Positions 52,950-62,789 of a stretch of DNA of 64,000 bases are shown here, in pieces; the stretch's first letter is position 1, and each line of letters begins with the position of its first letter. The notes under the pieces are model-generated. The model was not told where the DNA came from, did no database searches, and saw nothing but the letters and a program-made list of their open reading frames with translations. A program made the position numbers and the translations under genes. The DNA comes from Onchidella celtica (taxonomy: Eukaryota; Mollusca; Gastropoda; Systellommatophora; Onchidiidae). The stretch covers positions 33,429,961 to 33,493,960 of the forward strand of contig OZ007574.1 in NCBI GenBank assembly GCA_963931925.1, in the 5' to 3' direction.

Positions 52950-53629
52950 ATCGGCATTCACTGGCAGTGGGACAAGAGAGTCTGAAAGACTGCCTTCAGT
53001 AATCCAACATTGCGATGAGTTTATCTCCCATCCTCATTGCAATCTTTCATCGCACTGATCCAGACTGCACCATTTGGAAGGAAGTTAGTTCCTTATCCAG
53101 CATGCATGGAGGCAAATAGTTTAGAATGAATGGGAGCCAGACGACAGGGGAACACAGCTGGCCCCGAGGTGCGGCATCAAACATTAAACTATATGGGACA
53201 ACAGAGGATCTCAGGAGCACAGCGTCCTTCATAAAGGCTACCGGCCTCCTGATATAATGCAGTTCTGGGTGAGGGTGGCCGACAGGCATCTGACTATCGG
53301 TTGTCTTGCTATCTTGCTAGATCTCCTTCACTTTTCGTGGAGATAGCAAATCATACCACCTGATACAAACAGTCTGACAAGAAGAACGCAGAAGAAGAGG
53401 AAGAAATGGGAGCGAAAAGAGAAGGGGGGGGGGGGGGAGAGAAGTCAAGCTGATTTCATCATGACTAACGATGGGGCGGGGAGGGTGAACAAGCTCGTTT
53501 CATCATGACCAGCAACACAAAACGAACGATCGAAAGATGTTGTCAAAAGGACAGAAGGCATAAAGTTATGAACGAATTGACACCAGAAATGAAAATAAGG
53601 GTCCGGAAATAACAATAATTTGTGACGAG

Positions 53630-53631
53630 AA

Positions 53632-53666
<35 letters not shown>
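53630..53666. repeat. (GA)n microsatellite
   Basis: 37-bp GA run with two AAA interruptions. Confidence 0.95.
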
Positions 53667-54146
53667 CAAAGAAAAGTCAACGGGAACGTTGGTTATGAAA
53701 AAAAAAACAGCAAACTTGCTGCAAGCGTTTTCTGCGGGGCACAAAAATTTTCATCTACGGCATCCAGCATTTGCTTCCTTCCTTCGTGTTCTTTTCGTGA
53801 GTATGCCCCCCCCCCCCTTCCCCCTGCCATCCAGCCCCAGTCTTCTTTCTTTCATATTTTTTTTAATACATGTATGTATAATCTCTTCATCCCTTCAGAA
53901 TAAAGTGTCAGACTAAGAGAAAATTCAGCATTGACAGCTCCGGGACCAGTGGTCGATTCGCACAGGTTTCAAGTAGCCAGATGGAAATAAGCAAAAGACT
54001 GACTATTGGAAGTGTAGGTGCGCCTCGTCCCGGTAGGTCCATGAAACCTAGGCAGTTCAGAATTTTGGTTGAGCTTACTGCGTAACTTTTCTTTTGTTAG
54101 TTATACTGTATATTTCTTTGCTTGTGGGGGGGGGGGGGGGGGGTCA

Positions 54147-54186
54147 ATGGTTTTACTTTGCTATCGACCTGTTTTCTCGAACATTG
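54147..54186 (+). CDS. copy 2 counterpart of proposed exon 1 (signal core deleted)
   Basis: ATGGTTTTA aligns with the start of copy 1's proposed exon 1 and runs 13 codons (MVLLCYRPVFSNI) to a GTAAAA donor in phase 1. The hydrophobic core seen in copy 1 is missing through a gap of several dozen bases. Kozak context is weak (T at -3) and it lies just after a G-run. Quite possibly not translated. Confidence 0.15.
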
Positions 54187-57100
54187 GTAAAATGAACGTG
54201 CTATGAACCAAATGGCACTGAAAAAAAATGTTTCTAACTGGCAAACTTTCTGCAAAAGGCAGTAGAGTTATTTTGTTCGTTTTCATGGGAAATATCAGTG
54301 GTTAAATAATTCGGGCATTCGGGACTAATTGGCACAAAACTTACTGCAGTCGTCACCGTCGTCCAATGAAACAATTAGCCCACGGACAGGTGTGTCAAGC
54401 TTTAAATATAGGTCCACAGTATCCTTACATATGATATGGGTGTATTGGGTGTCTGGGAGTGGTAGTATCACTGACGGGGAGAACATTTCGTGCTCCTTTG
54501 GAGTAGTTCGTCCGCTCTGGTCCCCTCCTGGCAGCCACCTTTCACCTAAGTAGCTCTAGCATGAGCGTCGGCCGCACCCTGGAACACCGTTTTAACTGGG
54601 TGAGGGTGGCCGACAGGTATCTGACTATCGGTTCTCTTGCTATCTTGCTAGATCTCCTTCACTTTTCGTGGAGAGAGCAAATCATACCACCAGTGTGATT
54701 CCTTGACAGAGAAATCAGGAAGACATTAAAATGACGTTTTGAAAGTAAGAAATTCGCTGCTGAAACTTTCATGGAGAGCAATCAAATTTCAAAGCGCGTG
54801 TCATCATGAGCATGGAAAAACTGCGCGGAGGAAACCATCAAGAAAGGTTCAACGGGCAGAAAGGCATTTCCCTTCGACACGCCGTAGAGCGCAAAGAGCT
54901 TCGTCAAACATACAGCACACTCTAGCCATCCTCGACTCTGTCTTGTCACTGGGCCAAGAAGGGTAGGACGAGATAGTGAGGTTGACGCATTGAACAACTC
55001 TCCTGCAGTTTAATCAATTTCATGCCAATGTTACGATTTATTGTCGTGCTCACCCTAGTCTGTGAGGGAAGAATACAACACAGGACACGTCTGGTTATAG
55101 TCACAAACATTTAACGATTCAAACACCGTCCGCTACCCTCTATGATGGCTAGAGAGACTTTTGGGCTGTTGTAGCATTTACGATAATGTGCTAAAATTCC
55201 ACGAGTCTATTGCACCTTGTTTACCTTGCTAGATCTCCTTCACGTTTTGTGCAGAGGGCAAATCATATCATCAGTGTGATTCCTTGACAGAGAAATCCGG
55301 AAGACTTTAAACTAACGTTTTGATATTAAGAATTTCGCTGCCAAAAAACTTTCATGGAAAGCAATCAAATTTTATGTGGTATGTTCATGCCTGCATATCT
55401 GCCCGTACATTATATTAGCATCATCACCAGCAGTTGCTGCATATTAAACACGACCAAAATAATGCTGTATACCTTTTTTTTTTTTCACGTCTACTTTACT
55501 CTCATTCTCCCCATTTAATTTTTTTTTTCAATATAACAGCGTTATTTTATCTCCCCTCCCCCCTTCCCCACTCTTTTTTTTCTCTGTGGAAACTTTCATT
55601 TATAATAACGTTATTATATCTTCCTTCTCTTTTGTCCTTTGTCTTTTTCCTCCCGAGGTAATCGGAATATCAGTCTATTTTAAAGAGGGCGAGAACAGTA
55701 ACCGATTATCCGGGAGTGCTACACTTACTAACGTGATCCAACTGTATGTGACTGTAATCTCAGCTTTACAGAACGTCAGATGCACTGAACATTGAATTTG
55801 GCTTCAGTTTTCAGACAGTCACTGCTATATTTGATGCTGCTTTTTAAATACCAACAATTCCTATAAAAAGGTCCCCGGGCATTTTCTCTCTCTTTTTTTT
55901 TTCCCGAAATACAGGGTCAGTACTCCGTACGCGTTGTCTACGTTTGATTTCACAAAAATCACAAGAGAATGAAATATTGTGAGAAATTCAGATTTTCTAT
56001 CCCTTTCAGTATCTGGTTACTACACTGGGTGAACAATGAACTTTTCTCAATTAAATTTTTGTCAAAACTCTCTTCCAGGCGTTACTGAAAACTTTGTATA
56101 CATGAAGATGTTGAAGGAGGATTTGTTCAAGGGTTACAGTGCGGATGTCTTGCCGGTTCGCAACCAGAGCTCACCTATGCTCGTTAGTTTAGGATTCTAT
56201 CTCATCATGATGCAACATCTGGTGAGTTTCAGTGACAATAATATCATACACCAAGTGTCAAGTTAATTCAATAGCCACCCGGCGTCAAGGTAATTCAACA
56301 GCCATCCGGGTTCTTCTATTGACTTTAACAGCCTTCGAATTTAAACAACCGCTGTGTGTTTCCTGAATTTTAGCACGTATTCTCCGTTTCTCGAAGTTAT
56401 GCTGCATTCATGTACCAATTATTATGAACGTGTGCCATTCGGCAGGGCGTCAAGCGCTTTCTGATTCAACTTCTTCTTGATCCTTTGATTTTTTATTATT
56501 TTTTTAATCTTTGGTTACCTATACCCGTATAAAAATCTTTCGAACTTCCGACAATACGAGCCTATTGAGCAAATAAAACTGATGCTATAGTGTTGCAAAA
56601 TCTTACTGACGCAGGAATTTTGTCATCTGATGATTGAGAGTCAAAATCTGACCATCTTAGGCACTTATATTGAACAAATTAGTACGTAGAGAAAACTGGT
56701 GTCATTCTGAGGGGCTCAAAGTCATCTTTATCCTCCTGCCGATGCGCCGTCAAACTCAGACTCAGTCCCATTCCTTTGAACATATGATGAAACGGGAACT
56801 GAAAACTCATAACTTCTGAAACCTTAAACAGATTTTTGCTTTTGTGATCTTTTATTTACTTCCAGAACATGAAGAGCCAAATTATGACGACCAACGGATA
56901 TTTGAAATTAGTAAGCACACTTTATGTTGTTTACATTCATTTGATACTACGCGCAAGGGACACATGACTTGGACAATATGAAGACCCAGAATGAAGAACG
57001 GCCATAGTCCAGTTTTAAAGACTTTTTGGCTATTTCAAAAAATTATTAGAATGCCTATTTTGGACCCCAGTACAGTTGGTTTTTGTCTAGTTAAATGAAG

Positions 57101-60100
57101 GTTCCCTCTGATGAGACATGTTGCTTTTCTTTATCTCCATTAACAGTGCCACCCAGTGCTTATGTCAGGCCAGAGTTTTCTGCTATTGTATGACAGTACA
57201 CAATACAGCCTGCTACTGTCACCCCCACTGTCTTGTGGGTCATCTCGGGAGAGAGGAAGACTAGGGGAAGGTAACCCTGAATACAAATACCACACTGCCT
57301 TGTGTGTTGCTATGATAGCAAAGGCTATGGGAGTAAACCCAGACAGAAAATCAGGAGTGGAGACCCGAAGGTGGTTGTCAGGGAGAACTGCATCAAACTG
57401 GCTTCCAGCATCTCCTGCAGCCGGACTAGTTCCAAATGTATTGACCTGGTCTCTCCCTTGGGTTTAACTAGAATGGCAGAGAGAGGGGTGGTGCCTCTGG
57501 GCAAAGCACCATCTCTTAAAAATAGCCCAGGCAAGGCAGCAAAACGAGGAGGCGTTTGCTCGGGCTTGGCAAGCGTCTGTCTCTCCTCTATAAGCCCACC
57601 CATTTCCGATTTGGAGAGGACACTCCAGCCATCCGTTACGGATGGGCACAACACGGGAGGTGGCAGTTACCGGTGATAAGCTCAATCCATTTGGCGTACG
57701 GATGAGCGCCAGGGGTCCCCTCTGTCGGTGGGAGCGGCTTTTCAGCTGCATTGATCAACTACCGCCCGCCGTAACCTGGGCAGCCCCCAGGCAGTTGGGT
57801 GTTGTTCCGCCACGTCAGCCTGCTTCATAAGGTGGTTGGAGCTAGACCAAAAGTCGAAAAGCTGACGTAAAGTGTGCACCTGGCAAAAACAGAAAAATAC
57901 TAAAACTTGGTACCTGGAACGTCAGAACAATGCGCCCAGGCTTGCAACAGCAAGATCTCACTAATATTGAGTCCATCAGGAAATCCAAAATTATTGATCG
58001 AGAACTTCAGCTACTAAACATCGACATCGCTGCCCTTCAAGAAACTCGACTTCCCGACTCCGGGTCAGTCAAAGAAGAAAAGTACACCTTCTTCTGGCAG
58101 GGCCTTAGCAGCGAACAGCCGAGAATCCACGGCGTGGGCTTCGCCGTAAAAAACTCCCTTATCAATTCGATCGCAACTCCAATTGAAGTGTCAGAACGCA
58201 TCATGACACTCAGACTGAACACCCGGTCTGGTTTTACCAACATTATCTGTGTCTATGCCCCAACACTTACCTCCTCTGACGAAACCAAAGACATTTTCTA
58301 CGAGGCATTGCAGAGGACTCTCCACAACATCCCTCTCACCGAAGGCCTGCTAATTCTGGGTGACTTTAACGCTCGAGTGGGAGCAGATCACTCCGCATGG
58401 CCAAAGTGCATTGGGCACTTCGGCATTGGCAACATCAACGAAAACGGGCAGCGCCTTCTGGAGCTATGCTCCGTAAACTCATTATGTGTTACAAACACGT
58501 ACTTTGACCTTAAGAGATGCCAAAGAACATCATGGCGCCATCCCAGGTCTGGCCATTGGCATCAATTAGATCTTATTCTCTCAAGGAGGAAGAGTTTGGG
58601 CTGTATAAAAATAACTCGTTCCCTCCACAGTGCTGACTGTGACACCGACCATGCACTGGTAGTCAGCAAAATCAAAATTTCGGCCAAGAAAATATACAGA
58701 TCAAAAGCCCCTTCAATCCCTAAGATCAATGTAACAGCAATCAGAGATGAATCAAATAGAAAGTCATTTGAAAAGTTATTTGCTGAAAGCATGGATAATG
58801 TCACCCAATGTGACTCGGTAGATGAAACATGGAACACTCTCAGTTCAAAAATTCATGACTGTGCCATCAAGTCTTTTGGACAGCATAAAGTTTCAAACAA
58901 CGACTGGGTAGCCCAGAACAGCGAAATTCTCCTACCTCTCATTAAGCAAAAGAAATCTGCTTTCAATGAGTATAACAAAAATTGCAATCAGAGTACAAAA
59001 ACTTGTTTGAAAAATGCAAAAGCTAAACTTCAGCTGGAGGTAAGACGTTGCGCCAACAAATACTGGACAGACTTGTGTAACAGCATACAAGAGGCAAATG
59101 AAAAGGGAGATATGAAAACCGCCTTTAGTCAGATGAAAGTAGCTCTTGGGCCAATCATCACCAAAAGCGCCCCACTTAAGTCTGTAAATGGTGAACCCAT
59201 CACAGATAAAAATGAACAACTGAATAGGTGGGTAGAGCATTACTCTCTGTTGTATTCAACTGAGAAAAATATTCCACCAGATTTTGAGGAACACCTCCAA
59301 AAACTGCCAATAATGGCCGAACTTGACGCTGAACCTTCCTTAGTCGAGCTTTCCAATGCAATCGACCACCTGTCTGCTGGAAAAGCCACAGGAAGTGACA
59401 ACATTCCTGCAGAGGTATTAAAAGACCTAAAAGGCCCACTATTACCACACCTGTATAATCTGTTACTGCAGTGTTGGAAAGAAGGCGTGATACCACATGA
59501 TATGAGAGACGCCAAAATTGTCACACTTTACAAGAACAAAGGAGACAAAAGCGATTGCAACAACTATCGAGGCATATCCCTCCTCAGCATTACTGGAAAG
59601 GCTTTTGCTCGCGTCATCCTCTGCCGCCTTCAACAACTGGCGGAAAAAGTCTTACCAGAAACACAATGTGGCTTTCGAAGCAAACGATCAACTATTGACA
59701 TGATATTTGCACTTCGGCAAATCCAAGAAAAATGTAAAGAACAAAACAGGCCGCTTATAACATGCTTTGTGGACCTAACAAAGGCTTTCGACACCGTAAG
59801 CCGATCTGGCCTGTATGCAGTCCTTAAATCCATAGGCTGTCCACCAACATTGCTAAAACTTATTGCATCCTTCCACACTGACATGAGGGCATGTGTCAAC
59901 TTTGAGGGCTGCACATCCAATTCATTTGCTGTAAACAGCGGTGTGAAGCAGGGATGTGTTCTTGCTCCTACCTTATTTGGTATATATTTTGCAGCCCTAC
60001 TCAAGAATGCCTTTGGTCAATGTTCAGGTGGAGTACTTATTAACACCAGAGTGGACGGCTCCATTTTTAATGTTGCCAGACTAAAAGCAAAATCTCGTAC

Positions 60101-62227
60101 AGAGCATATTATGTTACAAGAGCTCCTCTTCGCAGATGATGCTGCAATCGTGGCCCACGATGAAACCACGCTCCAGGCTCTCATCAATAGCCTTGCCAAA
60201 GCCTGTGACAAATTCATGCTAAAGATCAGTGTCTCAAAAACTGTAGTTTTGACACAAGGCTTGAGAAACCCCAACCCAATCATGCTGAATGGCTCTCCTC
60301 TGGAGCAAGTGGGAAAATTCTGCTACCTAGGCTCAACCATCAGTGGTAGCACAGACATAACAACTGAAATAAATGCCAGAATAGGAAAGGCGGCCACAGC
60401 TTTTGGCAAACTCTCAAAAAGGGTGTGGAACAATAGCAAGCTGACCATCAAAACAAAGGTACTCGTGTACCAAACTTGCGTCCTAAGCACCCTGCTGTAT
60501 GGCTCAGAGACATGGACCACCTACTCCAAACATGAAAGATCCCTCAACTCCTTCCACCTGCGCTGCCTACGCAAAATTCTCAAGATCAAGTGGCAAGACA
60601 GGATCTCAAATATCGAAGTTCTGAGCCGAGCCAACATTCCATCAACTCAGGCTCTCCTAGGCAAAAAAAGACTGCGGTGGCTTGGACATCTCCACCGTAT
60701 GGAAAATGGTCGCATCCCCAGACAAATTCTCTACGGGGAACTTGCTACTGGCAACCGACCCAGAGGTAGGCCACATCTGCGATTCAAAGACACTTGCAAG
60801 GTCACGATGAAAGCATTCAACATCGACCCCAATGAATGGGAGAACCTTGCAAGTGATCGAAGCAGATGGAGACAAAAATTGCGCAGTGGCACGCTCGCAA
60901 TAGACTTCAAGGCAAAAGAAACATACCTGACAAAACGACAGAGGCGGAATGAAAACACTCGCCAAAGTGAACCCAAAAGACTGACCTGCAATCACTGCCA
61001 TCGCACTCTCGGGTCAAACATTGGTAGAATAAGCCACGAGAGAAGCTGTCAGTCAAAGTGAAAGTGAATATTCTAGCTGCTAAGACCGTCTGTAAAGACG
61101 CTAAAGGCCATATATTAACAGTGCACTTGGGAACTTTCAAATTTAAAACAATTGATTTTTTTTTCAGTTTCATCGATTTGTGACTGTGGTCGTTTGTCCA
61201 TCTGGGTCTTCATAATGTGAAATAATATTTAGAAGGCGGACTAAGAAAATAGTCTCTAAAATGAAATATTAGATCTTTTTCTGTTCCATATATTTCATTT
61301 TCGCTGTGCTGGGTAAACGTTAAGTACAATGAAATGCTGACCTATGCAGTCCTCTTTATTCAAATGCCTAATAGGGTGCAGGGGCATTAAAATACGATTC
61401 GCATGAACAAATGAAACTAAAATATTAGTATTCGAGGATACCTTGCAAAGAGAGAAAAAATGTGACAGAAATATGTAATATATACATTATTTAAAGACGT
61501 CTTGAAGAAGAGTTTTCTTGGCATCCAAAATGAGATTACTACCAGCGATGAGGCTATAAGTGTTGAAGCCAAACAACTAAATCTAGTAGCAAAGATATTG
61601 ACATTAATGAAAATTATATCATTAATGTGATTAGTAAACTTGTATCGATGCCCCCACCTTTTTTCTTCTTTTTTCCCCTTTTTTTTAAGCCAATGTAGTC
61701 TAGTTTGCAGTGTATTTTCTCCAGTTTTGTCATATGTGCTTTATTTTGTATGTGAAAATTATATGAAATCATCCACACAAAATTTCATTGTAAGAGGGGA
61801 ATCTAGTCACCCTGTGAATTTCTTGGCACTTTGTTGGAACGAGAAGATATCAGATTTTAGTTTGTTTGTTGTTGTTGTTGTTGTTGTCGAAGTTGTTTTA
61901 ATGGGATGATAGCCACCCCTTTGTTCTTTTTTCTATTATCTAATTTTCTCAAAATGTGGAAATGTAATCCCATAACGAGTCTTCACTAGGGAGAAACATT
62001 ACATAGACCCCGTCCACCAACAGATAAACAAGATATCTTTCTAATTATTCAAAGAGACATGAACACAGAGATATACTTGCAAATTGAATACATTAAACTC
62101 TGATGGCTATTTCTCAGACCTGGGTGGACGAGTTGTTACAATGGAATCCAGCCGAATATGGAGGCATCGATGAAATGCTCGTTTTCCAGACTGAAATATG
62201 GAAGCCTGACATAATGTTAGAAAACAC
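54147..62227 (+). CDS. Cys-loop ligand-gated ion channel, nAChR-like, copy 2 (5' part only)
   Basis: Second tandem paralogue: 56079-56221, 56866-56910 and 62118-62227, with a doubtful first piece at 54147-54186. Borders and phases are the same as copy 1. By my count 29 of 48 residues match in exon 2 and about 22 of 36 in exon 4. Introns and the 5' flank also align with copy 1. The LINE of 57150-61113 sits in the third intron. Cys-loop and membrane exons are not seen before 64000 and should lie to the right. No stop or frameshift is visible in exons 2-4. The stretch matching the copy 1 signal-peptide exon is shortened, so this copy may lack a secretion signal or use a different first exon. Confidence 0.75.
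56079..56221 (+). CDS. nAChR-like copy 2, exon 2
   Basis: 143 nt, acceptor CTCTCTTCCAG, donor GTGAGT, phase 1 in and 0 out, the same as copy 1. It encodes VTENFVYMKMLKEDLFK, the conserved LPVRNQS core and LGFYLIMMQHL. Confidence 0.86.
56866..56910 (+). CDS. nAChR-like copy 2, exon 3 (45 nt)
   Basis: 45 nt, acceptor TTTACTTCCAG, donor GTAAGC, phase 0. It encodes NMKSQIMTTNGYLKL, colinear with copy 1 exon 3. Confidence 0.87.
57150..57845 (+). promoter_or_regulatory. LINE-B 5' leader
   Basis: A 696-bp leader expected to hold the internal promoter. Open stretches occur at 57302-57676 and 57642-57830, but neither shows a gag, zinc-knuckle or coiled-coil pattern, so I do not call an ORF1. Confidence 0.45.
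57930..61061 (+). CDS. LINE-B endonuclease / reverse transcriptase polyprotein, 1043 aa
   Basis: Intact single ORF. The frame is open from 57846, and LGTWNVRT, the usual start of the APE domain, lies just before the ATG at 57930, so translation may begin upstream at a non-AUG codon. Domains in order: AP-like endonuclease (about 1-240: [27 protein letters not shown]); reverse transcriptase (about 480-800: [45 protein letters not shown] and catalytic FADDAA); the WLGHLHRM region common in this LINE group; and a C-terminal CNHC-x12-H-x3-C zinc knuckle. It catalyses nicking of target DNA and target-primed reverse transcription. Proteins like this are often automatically labelled craniofacial development protein 2. 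I leave the clade open (RTE/Jockey-like). Confidence 0.93.
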   Translation: MRPGLQQQDLTNIESIRKSKIIDRELQLLNIDIAALQETRLPDSGSVKEEKYTFFWQGLSSEQPRIHGVGFAVKNSLINSIATPIEVSERIMTLRLNTRSGFTNIICVYAPTLTSSDETKDIFYEALQRTLHNIPLTEGLLILGDFNARVGADHSAWPKCIGHFGIGNINENGQRLLELCSVNSLCVTNTYFDLKRCQRTSWRHPRSGHWHQLDLILSRRKSLGCIKITRSLHSADCDTDHALVVSKIKISAKKIYRSKAPSIPKINVTAIRDESNRKSFEKLFAESMDNVTQCDSVDETWNTLSSKIHDCAIKSFGQHKVSNNDWVAQNSEILLPLIKQKKSAFNEYNKNCNQSTKTCLKNAKAKLQLEVRRCANKYWTDLCNSIQEANEKGDMKTAFSQMKVALGPIITKSAPLKSVNGEPITDKNEQLNRWVEHYSLLYSTEKNIPPDFEEHLQKLPIMAELDAEPSLVELSNAIDHLSAGKATGSDNIPAEVLKDLKGPLLPHLYNLLLQCWKEGVIPHDMRDAKIVTLYKNKGDKSDCNNYRGISLLSITGKAFARVILCRLQQLAEKVLPETQCGFRSKRSTIDMIFALRQIQEKCKEQNRPLITCFVDLTKAFDTVSRSGLYAVLKSIGCPPTLLKLIASFHTDMRACVNFEGCTSNSFAVNSGVKQGCVLAPTLFGIYFAALLKNAFGQCSGGVLINTRVDGSIFNVARLKAKSRTEHIMLQELLFADDAAIVAHDETTLQALINSLAKACDKFMLKISVSKTVVLTQGLRNPNPIMLNGSPLEQVGKFCYLGSTISGSTDITTEINARIGKAATAFGKLSKRVWNNSKLTIKTKVLVYQTCVLSTLLYGSETWTTYSKHERSLNSFHLRCLRKILKIKWQDRISNIEVLSRANIPSTQALLGKKRLRWLGHLHRMENGRIPRQILYGELATGNRPRGRPHLRFKDTCKVTMKAFNIDPNEWENLASDRSRWRQKLRSGTLAIDFKAKETYLTKRQRRNENTRQSEPKRLTCNHCHRTLGSNIGRISHERSCQSK
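62118..62227 (+). CDS. nAChR-like copy 2, exon 4 (110 nt, loops D and A)
   Basis: 110 nt, acceptor TATTTCTCAG, donor GTAAGT, phase 0 in and 2 out. It encodes TWVDELLQWNPAEYGGI (loop D Trp kept) and EIWKPDIMLEN (loop A WKPD, closer to the family consensus than copy 1's WLPD). Confidence 0.9.
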
Positions 62228-62752
62228 GTAAGTTATTGAGACTAATATCTGAAAATAGTTGCAGTTTTCTCCCCTAGATCATCCGTTTTTTTCTTCCTTT
62301 TCATCCCAGCATTCTCCGTCCTGGAAAAAAAAAAATAGAGAAAATGAGTTCGAAGGAAATGTGTTTGAGGATTGTCAAATATTAATTTTGGACAGTTTCA
62401 ACCAGAAAAGCTTAAAGGGTGTGACCTAGCGAAGGGAAAGGACGGTAGAGGAATGGACAAAGAGAGAATGTGAGACATTAAAAAGGATTACAAACTTCTG
62501 GTTTAGGAACTGTACCCTGGCAAATAGTGTCCCTGTTATCCTGAACGTATTGGTTTGTCGAGCATTATCTTACTATTAAAAAATAAAATACAGTGTCGGG
62601 AGTGTTTCATTACGATGCATTCTGGGCCCTTTCTTTGCTCAGCACTTCAATGACAGTTTCCAAAAATTATAAAAGTGTCAACTTATCTCTGACCCAGTCT
62701 CCTTTGTTTCGACCTATTGTCTGCATTGAAATTTCAGGCAATCTCTTTAAGT

Positions 62753-62789
<37 letters not shown>

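Larger units (their letters stand above)
52950..55225 (+). repeat. Left part of tandem duplication, unit 2 (5' flank of receptor copy 2)
   Basis: Partner of 12055-14290: GATGAGTTTATCTCCCATCC (53014), CACCAGAAATGAAAATAAGG (53581), GACAGCTCCGGGACC (53933), TTTTGGTTGAGC (54062), TTTCTAACTGGCAAACTTT (54231), CATTTACGATAATGTG (55177). It contains extra copies of a short local repeat (see 53268-55300). Confidence 0.8.
53268..55300 (+). repeat. Local direct repeat, three copies
   Basis: A ~94-bp block (GAGGGTGGCCGACAGG, TCTGACTATCGGTT, CTTGCTATCTTGCTAGATC, TCGTGGAGA) occurs at 53270-53362 and 54601-54694 with only about three differences. A diverged version starts near 55228 (CTTGCTAGATCTCCTTCACG). 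The second and third share a longer downstream tail (GTGTGATTCCTTGACAGAGA). Confidence 0.8.
57150..61113 (+). mobile_element. Full-length APE-type LINE (LINE-B) with 11-bp target duplication
   Basis: The element is bounded by ATTAACAGTGC at 57139-57149 and again at 61114-61124, an exact 11-bp target site duplication, giving a 3964-bp insertion in intron 3 of receptor copy 2. It has a 5' leader of about 0.7 kb, one long ORF and a 52-bp 3' tail with no poly(A). An open ORF plus exact duplication indicates a young, probably complete copy. Copy 1 has no insert here. Confidence 0.9.
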
